Shown here: one piece after another, positions 22,148-31,563 of the stretch
Layout: each line of letters opens with the position of its first letter
How positions within the stretch are numbered: position 1 is the first letter of the stretch
Source: Emiliania huxleyi CCMP1516
Lineage: Eukaryota; Haptophyta; Isochrysidales; Noelaerhabdaceae
Assembly: GCF_000372725.1 (NCBI RefSeq)
Contig: NW_005198751.1
Coordinates: 30,162-76,629, forward strand
DNA: 46,468 nt
Reading direction: 5' to 3'
Notes under the pieces: model-generated
What the model was told of the DNA's origin: nothing
The model's input: only the letters and a program-made list of their open reading frames with translations
The model's database searches: none
Program-made: the position numbers and the translations under genes

Positions 22148-22975
22148 ATGGCGAGACACCTACAGACACTCGGGGGGGGGGAGGGGGCGACCAGCCTCGA
22201 GATAGACTGCCCGAGAGCGCCGACCGTCTGCCCGTGCGTCAACGGTGGCCAGTGTACGCTCGGAAGGGCCGGCACCGTCCTCGGGGATCACTATACGGAC
22301 GCATTGGCGGGGTTGGAAGGCCCCGCAGCCGACGGGTGGGTGGGCGTTAGGAGGACCCCTGGTGAGTTCGACTACGCCTGCATATGCGGAGCGGCCTTCC
22401 CCACCCGCCTCCGGCGCGACATCCACGTCCGGGCGGCGAAGGTGGGAGAGGCGCATGACATCCCGCCGGAGGCGAGACCGCGCCTGGCGGCGGCATACAT
22501 CCTGGTTGATGCGGACGCCCTCTCGCCGTACGAGGCGGGAGTGGCGGCGGGTGCGAGCCGGATGGTGACACGCAGCGACCAGCTAGAGCACAGCGTCTGG
22601 CCGAAGGCTCATCCAGCCATATCTCGTGGTGTGTGCACTGCGCAGTGTGGTTTCTTTATCTACATCGATGTAGGTCACGAGGCCCCGCCGTGCAGGGCGC
22701 TACGGGCTCCGGCCGGACGTGGTAGTCGGCCGGGCCGTCGACGCCCTCGAAAGCGGTGGAGCCGGGAGAAGCTGGCGGAGATGAAGGGCGGCAGCGGAGG
22801 AAGCGACACCAACAACGAGGGAAACGGCCACACCGGCCGTCGCATGACGCTCGTGAGACGAGCAAGAGAACGAATCAAGGGGGGTCGGAACCCTGGGAGG
22901 ACGGGGGGTGAGCCCTCATGCGGGGGGTCCACTCAAGTGCCTGCGGTGTGGGGCGTGCAGTGTGGTGTTCATTAG
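22148..22975 (+). CDS. ORF with zinc-finger-like Cys/His pattern, probably mobile-element derived
   Basis: 276 residues from the ATG at 22148. Residues about 20-110 contain several Cys/His positions, including CPCVNGGQC and a zinc-finger-like segment (YACICGAAFPTRLRRDIHVR, with a later His). The middle (AAYILVDADALSPYEAGVAA) is well ordered. The last about 90 residues are basic and low-complexity (GRRRPRKRWSREKLAEMKGG). An N-terminal finger followed by a basic region resembles the start of non-LTR retrotransposon proteins, but no reverse transcriptase follows. The downstream sequence to 23400 is non-coding. A degraded fragment is the simplest reading. Confidence 0.35.
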   Translation: MARHLQTLGGGEGATSLEIDCPRAPTVCPCVNGGQCTLGRAGTVLGDHYTDALAGLEGPAADGWVGVRRTPGEFDYACICGAAFPTRLRRDIHVRAAKVGEAHDIPPEARPRLAAAYILVDADALSPYEAGVAAGASRMVTRSDQLEHSVWPKAHPAISRGVCTAQCGFFIYIDVGHEAPPCRALRAPAGRGSRPGRRRPRKRWSREKLAEMKGGSGGSDTNNEGNGHTGRRMTLVRRARERIKGGRNPGRTGGEPSCGGSTQVPAVWGVQCGVH

Positions 22976-23470
22976 CTCCGAGTAGAGGGGGCGTCCTGCA
23001 GTTAAGGGGAAACCCGGTACGCGGGGCCAACCCTCGGAGACCCGTGGTTACTTTAAGGCCCTTGCCCTGCGAACGCGCACCCCCGGGGCTAGGGCTCTCT
23101 AGCCCGTAACCCGATGCCAATCATCCGGCCCGCTGGGTGCGCTTCTGAGCTCCCCGGCCCTGGATGTGCGGTTAATGACTGCACTCCAAGTGCTCCAAGT
23201 GCGGCGGCGCAAGCTGGGAATAGGACCGCCGCAAGCGGGGTGGCGTGGAGCGGTTGAGCGTCCCTCCGGGGGCCCCTCTGCGCCGGGGAGGCGTTGTTGG
23301 AGGCTAGGACGCAAGCGTCCGTCGCCTTTTTCAAACTCGGGGCCCACTCACTCCGCTACGGGCTACGCTCCGAAATTTGGAGGGCCATGAAATTTAAATG
23401 TTGCTGCGCAAAAGGGGAAGACGCTCCACGCACAAAGTACATGTATCAGTTCTTACGAACGTACTTCCTC
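22976..23470. other. Intergenic, no supported gene
   Basis: No frame has protein-like composition. A short hairpin (GGGCTA...TAGCCC) lies near 23087-23106. The sequence may be the non-coding tail of the mobile-like ORF upstream. Confidence 0.3.
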
Positions 23471-24043
23471 TTAGGCGGACCCTCCCGATGCCAGGACGCA
23501 TCTAGTGCCAGTGTAGTTTTTCTCTCTCTCCAGTGTACGCTTTGGTAGGAGAGCTTGGTTAGCTTGTTCGTTTAGCCGCCCACATGCTACGTGATGCCGC
23601 ATGGTTCGGCCTGCTTGGCCTTTAGTGGGAGTTGACCACTGGTCGCCTGCAACATGTTCGCCGGTTGAAGGAAAGACATAGGCACGCTGCGACGCTTCCC
23701 ACACCGGGATCTCTTGCCCGTAAGTTGTGACAGCCCGTTGTGGATCGCGCACGCGCGCCGCAGCTCGCCGCACTTGACCGAAGGTGAGACCCGGCAGCTG
23801 AGGCAGCAACGCCTCGTGAATTTTCTTGTTGCTGAGGTACATGGATCCCCTTTGCTGCATCAGCTCCTTCACGGCAGCGAGTGCCTCTTTCGAGGACGGC
23901 ATGGCGTCAGGATGTTGTTCACGCCAGCGCTCACGAGCGATAGTCAATGCAGACCGGACTGCAGATTGATGCGACTCCCCTAGCGCTGCTGCAACGGTGG
24001 TGTGATCTACAGGCTTGCTGTGCTGCTCGAACACCTCGTACAC
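23471..24043 (-). CDS. Hypothetical protein fragment
   Basis: An open frame of 190 codons that begins without an ATG (first usable codon GTG at 24043), so it is either an internal exon or a fragment. The first 110 residues look like real protein, with alternating helices and few repeats: KPVDHTTVAAALGESHQSAV, SSKEALAAVKELMQQRG, and SNKKIHEALLPQLPGLTFGQ followed by VRRAAARVRD. Two helix-turn-helix-like units are suggestive of DNA binding, but this is by eye only. The last 60 residues are less ordered. The base composition is noticeably less GC-rich than the neighbouring genes. AT-rich TATAG repeats lie immediately upstream (24063-24095). Confidence 0.35.
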   Translation of the reverse strand: MYEVFEQHSKPVDHTTVAAALGESHQSAVRSALTIARERWREQHPDAMPSSKEALAAVKELMQQRGSMYLSNKKIHEALLPQLPGLTFGQVRRAAARVRDPQRAVTTYGQEIPVWEASQRAYVFPSTGEHVAGDQWSTPTKGQAGRTMRHHVACGRLNEQANQALLPKRTLEREKNYTGTRCVLASGGSA

Positions 24044-24279
24044 GCGATCGACTAGCCTCAGCTATAGCCTATAGCGTATACTATAGGGTATAGGCGGGCG
24101 CGCATTGAGGCCTTGCCGCCATCGCGTTGCCGCGAAGGAAAAGAATTGTCAGGCGCCGTTTCTTCTTTATTATTTAGAAAGGTGGCGTGAAAAGTTAGCA
24201 AGCACCCAGCTGCAAGCAGCAGCCTCCGGGCCGCGACCTGTGAAGGCGATTCTCCCCTGAGATGCGACTGTCCTCAGGC

Positions 24280-25662
24280 TCAGCTCCCGCCAAGGCTTCC
24301 GTCAAACGAGGTGAAGCCGGCCAGGGTGAAGACGATGTAGAAGGGCTTCTCCGGCAGCTGCGAGCACCAGTTCCACGCCGACGTGAGTCGGCCGTCGATG
24401 CAGGACCCGGCGTCGAAAAAGTTGTCGCCGCCCGAGCCGTCAAAGGCGAAGCGGAAGAAGTCGCGCAGGATGGCGCGCGTGAGCGCGCGCACGCCGCCAA
24501 AGGTCGCGTCGATCCAGGCGCCGATCTTTTGGTCGTCGGCGTGCAGCTTCGGGAGCGCGTCGAGGGTGGCGAGGAGCGGGTTGAGGATGTGCTCCACCTG
24601 CGAGTACTTGTCGATGAAGAGCAGCGCGTTTGGGACGTTCGAGTCGCCCAGGTGCACCAGCGACGAGCCCACCCACCCTCCGCTCGCCTTGAGCTGCGTC
24701 GCGCGCAGCAGCTCGAGCAGCGCGGCGCGAGTGCGCGGCGCCTCCTGCACGCGCTGCAGCCCCTGCCCCGTGTCGCGCTGCTCGTACGGGTTGCTCGGGT
24801 CGAGCAGGTCCTGCTCGGCGAGGTGCCACAGCCGGAACATGTCGTTCGCAATCTCGCGCCACAGCGTGAGCGTCTGCAGCACAAAAGCGTGCTGCCGCGC
24901 GTGCGAGTGCGTGAGCCGAGCCCCCTCCCGCCCGAGCTCGATCGCGAGAGAGCCGCCGCCCGCGCCGCCCTCGCCCGCGCCGCCCTCGCCCGCGCCGCCC
25001 TCGCCGCCGAAGTGGGAGAGGAGCAGCGAGATGACGCGGTCGACTGGGTCGCGGGCCTGGTAGAGGTAGGCGTGGTTGTCTCCGATCGAGTAGATGCAGC
25101 GCCGCAGCTCGTCCGGCTCGCAGGCGGCGCCGCGGTATCGCGCGGCGAGCGTCTCGATGGCGCGCTCCTTCGCCTTGATCTCGCGCTCGATCGTGTAGCG
25201 CGCCTTGCCCGGCTCCGGCGCGATGGTCTGCGTCGCGGTCGCGATGAGCGGGTCGGAGAGCATGTCGGCGGCGCCGAGCTCCTCGAGCCTCGCGTGCACG
25301 GTCCGGATGGGCGCCACGGGCGAGAACTCGAGGTGCTCCTCTGCCCACGGCGCGGCTGCGTCCTGGAGAAGGTAGACGAGCTTCGCGTACGTGTCGCCCA
25401 TCTTCTCGGGGTTGATGATCTTGTAGCGGCGCGCCGTCTCGAAGATGGTCTGGAGGAGCACCCCGTAGTCGCGGCTCGAGGTCTGTCGCGCCGCCAGCTC
25501 CTGCCCCTTGACGTAGTCGCAGCAGAGGACGATCGCGGTGAAGACGGAGTCGAACTCGCGCATCTGCAGCTGCCTCCGCTTGGCGGAGCCCGCGAGCCGC
25601 GGCGCGTCCACCGCGTCTGTGTAGCGCGAGATGGAGAGAACCGACTCGACCAGCCGGAGCAT
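24280..25662 (-). CDS. DUF2009 / UPF0652 family protein
   Basis: 460 residues from the ATG at 25662. The family pattern is clear from the first residues: MLRLVESVLSISRYTDAVDA, then QLQMREFDSVFTAIVLCCDY, YGVLLQTIFETARRYKIINP, EKMGDTYAKLVYLLQDAAAP and the P-I-R-T-V-H stretch. The family is widespread in eukaryotes and of unknown function. A Gly/Glu repeat (GEGGAGEGGAGEGG, a 15-bp tandem at 24957-25008) is inserted near residue 220. The C-terminal half (LLFIDKYSQVEHILNPLLAT, GGDNFFDAGSCIDGRLTSAW) is continuous. The ATG lies four bases after a strong acceptor (TCCCGCAG, 25667), so a 5' UTR intron, or an unseen first coding exon, is likely. That intron end is shared with two RelA/SpoT introns in this window. 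Confidence 0.78.
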   Translation of the reverse strand: MLRLVESVLSISRYTDAVDAPRLAGSAKRRQLQMREFDSVFTAIVLCCDYVKGQELAARQTSSRDYGVLLQTIFETARRYKIINPEKMGDTYAKLVYLLQDAAAPWAEEHLEFSPVAPIRTVHARLEELGAADMLSDPLIATATQTIAPEPGKARYTIEREIKAKERAIETLAARYRGAACEPDELRRCIYSIGDNHAYLYQARDPVDRVISLLLSHFGGEGGAGEGGAGEGGAGGGSLAIELGREGARLTHSHARQHAFVLQTLTLWREIANDMFRLWHLAEQDLLDPSNPYEQRDTGQGLQRVQEAPRTRAALLELLRATQLKASGGWVGSSLVHLGDSNVPNALLFIDKYSQVEHILNPLLATLDALPKLHADDQKIGAWIDATFGGVRALTRAILRDFFRFAFDGSGGDNFFDAGSCIDGRLTSAWNWCSQLPEKPFYIVFTLAGFTSFDGSLGGS

Positions 25663-25666
25663 CCGC

Positions 25667-25703
25667 CTGCGGGACGCGCCATCGACGCGTCAAGGACGTG
25701 GCG
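25667..25703 (-). repeat. Shared 3'-intron sequence, copy 1 (DUF2009 gene)
   Basis: On the plus strand it starts CTGCGGGACGCGCCATCGAC and continues GCGTCAAGGACGTG. About 30 of 36 positions match 44866-44901, and it is also similar to 45914-45949. The three are aligned exactly at the CT that is the complement of the AG acceptor. Confidence 0.65.
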
Positions 25704-25812
25704 CTGGTCCTCCCCCCACTCTGCCGCCGGAGGAGGCGCCGCTCGTTGCGGGCGAGCCGGAGCGGGATGTGCCTCGCCTACTCAAAGAGGACTCGAGATT
25801 GCCCGAGCTGGG

Positions 25813-26598
25813 TTAGTCCGCCGGAGCGGGGTGTGGCTCGCCCGCTCGACAAAGTAGCCCGCGAGCGCCTACGGACAGGTCCGAGACACGTCCACGACGT
25901 CCCCACCACACGCCCCTCTTCCACGACGCCCCCGACAGCGCCTGCTTGGAGAGCGCGTGCTCCTCCTCCGGCTCCTCCTCGCGCCACCAGAGCGAGGACG
26001 CGGCGCGCAGCATCCGCCCGGCGAGCGCTCGCGCGGAGGAGAGAGTGCTCTCCTCCTCCTCCTCCTCCTCCTCCTCCTCCTCCTCCTCCTCAGGAGCCTC
26101 CCCTTCCGCAGCCGCCGCCTCGGCCCCGAGCAGCTCCTCTCGCTCCCTCTCGCGCAACGCCGCCTCCGCCGAGTCCGCCTCTCGTGCGCCAGGCAGCGAG
26201 AGGATGAGCTCCTCGATCTCGACGTGGCCGCCCTCCCTCGCCTCCACGAGCGGCGTGCGCCCGTGCGAGTCCTTCTTGAAGGCGCCCTCTGGATAGACCG
26301 CCAGCAGCGCCCGACACACGCCAAGCTGTCCACCCATGGCAGCTAGGTGGAGCGGCTCGTAGCCGCCACGCGAGGCCACCTTGGCCGCCTCGGGGCACGC
26401 CGCGACGGCAGCCTCCACCACCGCCACCGCCGCGCCCCAGCGGGCAGCGTGGTGCAGAGGCAGCCAGCGCTCCCACGAGTCGTCCGCCTGGATCAGAAGC
26501 TCAGGCTGCGACTCGATCAGCGCAAGCACTGTTGCGTCCGCAGCGCCGTCTTTGAAGGCGGCGTGCAGCGCGTTCGAGGAGCAGGATGCGCGGTCCAT
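25813..26598 (-). CDS. Ankyrin-repeat protein
   Basis: 261 residues from the ATG at 26598. Four ankyrin-type repeats span about residues 9-140, recognisable by NALHAAFKDGAADATVLALI, WLPLHHAARWGAAVAVVEAA, YEPLHLAAMGGQLGVCRALL and RTPLVEAREGGHVEIEELIL. A charged linker and an uninterrupted Glu run (encoded by a CTC/GAG repeat at about 26053-26093) follow. The tail (RMLRAASSLWWREEEPEEEH) is less ordered and may include unrecognised intron sequence. Ankyrin repeats mediate protein contacts and do not identify a pathway. Its start codon lies only 6 bp from the predicted start of the plus-strand S28 peptidase, so the two must share a promoter or one start must be wrong. Confidence 0.72.
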   Translation of the reverse strand: MDRASCSSNALHAAFKDGAADATVLALIESQPELLIQADDSWERWLPLHHAARWGAAVAVVEAAVAACPEAAKVASRGGYEPLHLAAMGGQLGVCRALLAVYPEGAFKKDSHGRTPLVEAREGGHVEIEELILSLPGAREADSAEAALREREREELLGAEAAAAEGEAPEEEEEEEEEEEEEESTLSSARALAGRMLRAASSLWWREEEPEEEHALSKQALSGASWKRGVWWGRRGRVSDLSVGARGLLCRAGEPHPAPAD

Positions 26599-26604
26599 TG
26601 GCAC

Positions 26605-28528
26605 ATGCAGCTAGTCGGGCCAAAGGATTTGGATTCCGCACTGTGTGGCACGCAGAACTGCTCCGAGAAGTTCTATTCGGAGCAGCTGGTCGATCACATG
26701 AACGCCTCCTCTGCCCACTACACACAGGTCCGCGCCTGGACCTGTGGCATCGGCACGCCCGCACGCAGATTGGCGACTCACTGCCGCCTCGCCCACGTAG
26801 CGCTACTATGTCTGCGCCGGACTCTACAAACCAGGAGGGCCGGTTTACTTTTACGCGGGCAACGAGGCTGCCGTGGATAAATACGTCAATGCGACGGGAC
26901 TGATGTGGGAGACCGCGGCCGAGGTGGGTGGCGCATTGCTGGTGTTTGCCGAGCACCGCTACTGGGGTAAGTCGCAGCCGCTCAGCGACGGCCAACCGCC
27001 GGGGCGCTTGCGGTTTCTTTCCGCGGAGCAAGCGCTCGCCGACTACGCGAGGCTCCTGACGCTGCACATCAAGACGCGAGCGAGCGGCCTCGCAGACGCC
27101 AAGGTGGTCGTCTTCGGCGGGTCGTACGGCGGTATGCTGGCCTGCTGGATGCGGCAGCTCTACCCGGACGTGGTCGTCGGCGCCATCGCCGCGTCGGCAC
27201 CAATCGCAGCTTTCGTGCGGGACGTCCCTGCCCAACACGGCGTCCCTCTCGGCGTCCCTCTCGGCGTCCCTCTCGGCGTCCCTCTCGGCGTCCATTCCTG
27301 TTCCCGACGCTCAAGCATCCTGCCGATGCACGCTGCAGGCTGGCTTTGACGGCGACGAGCCCCTCGACGGTGGCGGCTTTTGGCGCGTGGTCACACGCGA
27401 TGCCTCGCCGGACGCAGGGGCGGCACCCGCGTGCCGAGAAAACATCCGCCGCGGCTTCGACGAGCTCATACGCGTGGGAAAGACGGCTGCGGGGCGGCAG
27501 AGTCTGGCGCGCCTCCTCTCGCTTTGCTCGACCAGCTTTGACATCAACGACTTGTACATCTTTCTGCTCTTTGCATTCGACAACATGGCAATGGGCAACT
27601 TCCCCTACCCCTCCAACTACCTCACGCCAAAGCCGGATATACTCATGCCGACGTTTCCTTGGCGCGTGGCGTGCGGCGGCGCCCTCGCCACGCCCAGCCT
27701 CAGCGGCGAAGCGCTGCTCACGGCGCTGGGGCAGGGGGCGTCCGTGTACACAAACGCATCCAAGCAAGAGTCATGCTACAGCCTGCAGGCTGTCCACGAC
27801 GACCCGGAGCAGGACGGGCTGTGGGACTACCTCTTTTGCACCGAGATGATGCCACAAGAAACCTACTTTTCGCGCGACGGCGTGAACGATATGTTCCTGC
27901 CTTTCCACCCCGACGAAGCGTACAACATGTCCTACATCCACAAGAGGTGTCGCGAGAAGTGGGGCGTGGAGCCGAATCCCACCCGGGTCGCCGACTGGCT
28001 TGGCGGCATGGAGGCGCTGAAGCAGGCCTCCAACATTGTCTTGTCCAACGGGCTGTACGACCCCTGGTCCGCAATCGGCGTCCTCTCGAGCGTGTCGGAG
28101 ACGGTGGTGGCGGTCATCATTCCCGAGGGCGCACACCACCTTGACCTGATGTTTGCGCACCCGGATGATCCGTTGAGTGTGCGGGAGGCGCGCCATGTGG
28201 AGCTTCAGCACATTAAGCGTTGGCTCGGCCTCAGCGGCGCCTTGCCGACGCCGATGCTGGCGCAGGGGCTGGAGCGCGGCACGTCCATCGCGAGCGCATC
28301 AGCGGCAGTCCCACTCATCACGGCTCAAGCTGACTCGGCGCGCATGCATCTCAGCGCACCACGGTTGTCCACTAGGCCGGGTCCCTCGTCGTCATCCTCG
28401 TCGTGGCGTCCGCCTCGCTGGCCATCGCCTTTTTGTTCCGCGCCGGCCGAGGACACAAATGGAAGGCGAAGGTCGTCGTTGATGGGCAGGGCGAGGCAGC
28501 GGATGCGTACAAGGCCATGGAAGGTTAA
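26605..28528 (+). CDS. Serine carboxypeptidase S28 (prolylcarboxypeptidase/DPP7-like) with C-terminal membrane anchor
   Basis: Four exons, 26605-26727, 26801-27214, 27339-28307 and 28376-28528, all GT-AG, giving 552 residues. The order is the S28 one: FYSEQLVDHMN, then RYYVCAGLY, GGPVYFYAGNEA, VFAEHRYWGKSQPL and SAEQALADY. The nucleophile is Ser149 in GGSYGGML, the Asp is Asp420 in NGLYDPWS, and the His is His445 in EGAHHLDL, so the triad is intact. The family removes residues after proline from the N- or C-terminus of peptides in lysosome-like or secreted compartments. The last exon is unusual: AGSLVVILVVASASLAIAFL is a transmembrane segment followed by a basic cytosolic tail ending AYKAMEG. 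No signal peptide occurs at this ATG, so an upstream exon is expected; the CATGCAG before 26608 could be its acceptor. Without the last splice the frame continues to 28577 with poor composition. Confidence 0.9.
27236..27293. repeat. 12-bp tandem repeat in S28 intron 2
   Basis: The unit GGCGTCCCTCTC is repeated four to five times inside the 124-bp intron between exons 2 and 3 of the peptidase gene. Confidence 0.9.
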
Positions 28529-29139
28529 ACGGCCAAGACACTCTTCTCTGACTCTTCTCACAGGGGAGATACAGTAGCGTCGGATACGCTTGTGTAATGC
28601 GAGCGAAGACATGCTGCGAGATGACGATTTTACGTGCGTCGTGCGTGGCTGTGGATCCATCTTCAACTTCATAGTCCGTGTGTCTGTGTGGCTCTGTGCC
28701 GCCCCCTTTTCCTCTGAGCTCACACAGCACTGTGTTGCACTATGCAGTGTGCGTGTGGGGAGTGGGGTGTGTGTGGCATACACATACATCCCAATGTGCA
28801 AAATGAATGCCAATCCAGGATCCATCTCTCTCCACACACGCCCATTAGCATTACACACACACGGCTTTACGTAGCACCGTTACGCTTTACACATATGTGT
28901 ATACGGCTCTGACGGACTCGCGCAGAGGGTCTCGGGGCTCTCTCGCGCCGCGGGCGCACGTTGTGCATGTGTTGTGTACATGTAACCTTCTCTCTCCTCC
29001 AGTCCGCCCGACGTCGCGTCGGACTGCGCGGGCCGCACAGCGAGACCAGAGTCGCAGTCGGGACACCCACGGGGCGCAGCACGCACGCACTCGCAGAGAG
29101 AGGGGGGGGCGGGGGTGACTGCACACTAATGACGAAAAG
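28529..29139. other. Intergenic between convergent genes
   Basis: 3' flanks of the S28 gene and the SPRY-like gene. Rich in GTGTG/CACAC words (28670-28870). No supported coding or RNA gene. Confidence 0.4.
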
Positions 29140-30306
29140 TCACCCGGCCGCTCCGGGCTCCCAGTCGCGCTCCGCCCTGCCTGTTGCCTCTTTACGCGTC
29201 AGGCGGATGCTGTCGTTCGCATACTTGAGGCCGACGGCAAGAGCCAGCGGCTCCTCCTCCCCTTCCACTGGCTCTGTGTTCAGCGGCAGCAGCCGGGCCG
29301 TTCCCACCGCGGCGCCGTGCCGCGTCATCTGCAGCCCGAGGGCGCGCCGCGTCGCGTCGATGGTCACGACGAGCACGTCGCCAGAGCGAACCTCTAGGTC
29401 CGGCTCCTCCCACACACCCCACTCTCCCCCACTCGTCCTGCCGCCACGCGAGGCACGTTGCGACTGGCTGAGGGCGCGAATCTCGTGAAAGGTGGAGGCG
29501 CCCGTGCCCTCGACGCAGAAGCCCCACGCGCCTTCCCAGCAGCGGGAGCCGGGCGCCCACGCGGTGTCGGAGTTTACGTTGCACGTCGGCGTGACACACC
29601 CGACTGCAACTGCGGGCGGCGCGGAGAGAGAGCACAGCCGCGCCAGCTCCACCTCGTAGCTGACTCGGCCGCGCAAGACCCACTCAGATGCCACGACGGT
29701 GCGGAAGGAGTGCAGCCCCGAGTACCGATGGCGAACGGCGCAGGACGGGTCCGGTGTTGACCGCTCGCCAACGTTGCCAGCCTGCTCAAGCATAAAGTGA
29801 CGGCACTGCTTGAAGGACGCCTCGCCAGCGGTGACGGTGACTTTCCGCAGCGCATACCAGCCACCGCCCGTCTCTGGCAGGACGCGCGGAATGTAGCTCG
29901 CCGTCACGACTCTGGCGCAGCGAGCGCAAGTGACGAGCGCGGTGCTGCCTCCTCCCGCACCCCACTGTATGGCGTGGTGATGCCGTCGCAGCCCGTGACA
30001 CGGAGGATCACCGCCGCCGCCGCCGCCACACAGCGTCAAGTCGGCGGATTCCACTGACGCCGCACGCTCGACAATGGCGGTGACGAGCTCGGGAGGCAGA
30101 GCCACCTCAAGCTGGCGGAGCAGCGCCGCAAGCCTCGCGCAGTGCACCGCTAGGATTTCGCGAAACCTCGCGCCATTGATGCTTGCCGCACTCTCGCTTT
30201 GGAGGAGAGTGGAGAGGGACGCGCGCTCGTCCTCGGTGGCGGGCCCTTCCAGCGACCCGCCTCCGAGCATGCTGATGATTGCATGCATCATCCCGTCGCC
30301 AAGCAT
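29140..30306 (-). CDS. SPRY/B30.2-like domain protein
   Basis: 388 residues from the ATG at 30306; the open frame extends further upstream without an ATG. The N-terminal about 110 residues are helical (TLLQSESAASINGARFREIL, LRQLEVALPPELVTAIVERA). Two CxxC-type pairs, including TCARCARVV, follow near residues 130-145. The C-terminal 180 residues have the concanavalin-like SPRY order: VLRGRVSYEVELARLC, AVAVGCVTP, CWEGAWGFCVEG, then EVRSGDVLVVTIDATRRALG (the GDVI-x-V-x-x-D-x-x-x-x-x-L core) and LALAVGLKYANDSIRL. SPRY domains bind partner proteins, often in ubiquitin ligases or RNA helicases; which applies here is not visible. No intron needed. Confidence 0.65.
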   Translation of the reverse strand: MLGDGMMHAIISMLGGGSLEGPATEDERASLSTLLQSESAASINGARFREILAVHCARLAALLRQLEVALPPELVTAIVERAASVESADLTLCGGGGGGDPPCHGLRRHHHAIQWGAGGGSTALVTCARCARVVTASYIPRVLPETGGGWYALRKVTVTAGEASFKQCRHFMLEQAGNVGERSTPDPSCAVRHRYSGLHSFRTVVASEWVLRGRVSYEVELARLCSLSAPPAVAVGCVTPTCNVNSDTAWAPGSRCWEGAWGFCVEGTGASTFHEIRALSQSQRASRGGRTSGGEWGVWEEPDLEVRSGDVLVVTIDATRRALGLQMTRHGAAVGTARLLPLNTEPVEGEEEPLALAVGLKYANDSIRLTRKEATGRAERDWEPGAAG

Positions 30307-30428
30307 CTCACAGACGATGGATGAGAGCGCCAACTTGTGGAAGGCCGCGAGAAATCTGCTGTGAACTTGTTGTGTTGAAATTTTGTCGCCGCCTCTGACC
30401 TCGCTCCGCTCTCTACAAGCGCTGGTAG

Positions 30429-30734
30429 ATAGAGCGGGAGAAGGTCGAGCTCGAGAAGGCCCTCGCCATCGCCACGGGCGACATTAAGTACGTGCGTGCG
30501 TCGCAGCGCAAGGGATATCAGTCGCGCGACAAGGAGCGGGAGCTGGTCAACAAGGAGGTGCGCTGGCTCATGTCTATCGCGAAGGACATGACCGACGAGG
30601 CCAAGTCGCGGCCGGTGCTCGCCAACTCGCTCTGGGCGGTCGTGGCCCGCTTTCAGTCGCTGCAGACTCGCGCCAAGGCCGAGCTCCTCGCGGCGGAGGC
30701 GCGCGGTGCGACCTCGGCCGTTGATCTTCGCTGA
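30429..30734 (+). CDS. Orphan terminal exon of a coiled-coil protein
   Basis: A 101-codon frame opens directly after a good acceptor (GCTGGTAG) and ends at a stop. The sequence is clearly protein-like and helical: IEREKVELEKALAIATGDIK, SQRKGYQSRDKERELVNKEV, RWLMSIAKDMTDEAKSRPVL, ANSLWAVVARFQSLQTRAKA, then a Glu/Ala-rich end. There is no ATG before residue 22-30 (only GTG) and the frame is closed by TAG at the acceptor. Earlier exons would have to lie upstream, where the minus-strand SPRY gene begins only about 120 bp away. Either the gene overlaps that gene antisense, or this is a fragment left by rearrangement. The family is not recognised. Confidence 0.5.
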   Translation: MEREKVELEKALAIATGDIKYVRASQRKGYQSRDKERELVNKEVRWLMSIAKDMTDEAKSRPVLANSLWAVVARFQSLQTRAKAELLAAEARGATSAVDLR

Positions 30735-31320
30735 GCTCCGTGCTACGAGCGAGCACGGTAGCGAGAGGTGGGTGGGGCGGGATAGGACGAGCCGGTGTGA
30801 CCGAACTGCCGGTAAGAACACCAAGCGAAGCGGGTGCAGTGTAGAGGTGAGTATGAGGAGTGTAATACAGTGCACTCTACACAATGCTCAATTAGTGGAA
30901 TGGTACTAAATGTGATGCGGCGCCCGCTGTCCCATGTCCGCGCCACCGCTCGAGAGAGATGTCGAGCGCGTCCGCCCGCAGCACCGCCCACCGGCTGTCC
31001 CAGTATTAGTGCTTAAAACGAGCTTTAGTTCTACTCAAAAAACGCGTCACACCTCCCGACGATGTGATGATGTCGCGCAACATCTCACCCACAAATTCCG
31101 CCTCGTCGCCATCTGGGTACCACTTCTCGGGCGGGGTATTTGATGTAATGATAACACGCTGCCGAGCACGCCGCGAGCTTACGCCACGCCGTGTACTTTC
31201 AACGCTCGGTCGTACACCGTTGGCCGCCTGACTAGCAGGGTCATGAGATCATGGAGAGGCACTTTTCCGTCGAAGCTATCGAGGACGATGTCCGCCTGGC
31301 CGCGGTATTCGCGCCATTGG
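30735..31320. other. Intergenic
   Basis: No supported gene. It lies between the coiled-coil exon and the upstream region of light-harvesting copy 2. Confidence 0.35.
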
Positions 31321-31367
31321 GTATCGACGCTGCTTGGTATCGACGCTGCTTGGTATCGACGCTGCTT
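31321..31367. repeat. 16-bp tandem repeat, three units
   Basis: GTATCGACGCTGCTTG repeated three times in tandem, the last unit one base short. About 500 bp upstream of light-harvesting copy 2. A short GA microsatellite follows at about 31433-31456. Confidence 0.9.
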
Positions 31368-31563
31368 TCCTTGCGACGTAGACTTTTGTAACGTTTTTTC
31401 CAGTGTATGTAGCTCTTACGAACACACCCGAGGGAGAGAGAGAGAGAGAGAGAGAGTCTCTCTCCCCCCGAGGGACGAGGGTGAACTGCTGACAAGGGTT
31501 TGCGATGAGGAGCGATCCGAACGTGGTATTCGGGTGATCAGATCACTACCGCCTTTTTTGATC

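Noticed and set aside
22976..23400. Possible rRNA-like GC-rich block
   Set aside because: No recognisable conserved rRNA segment could be matched by eye.
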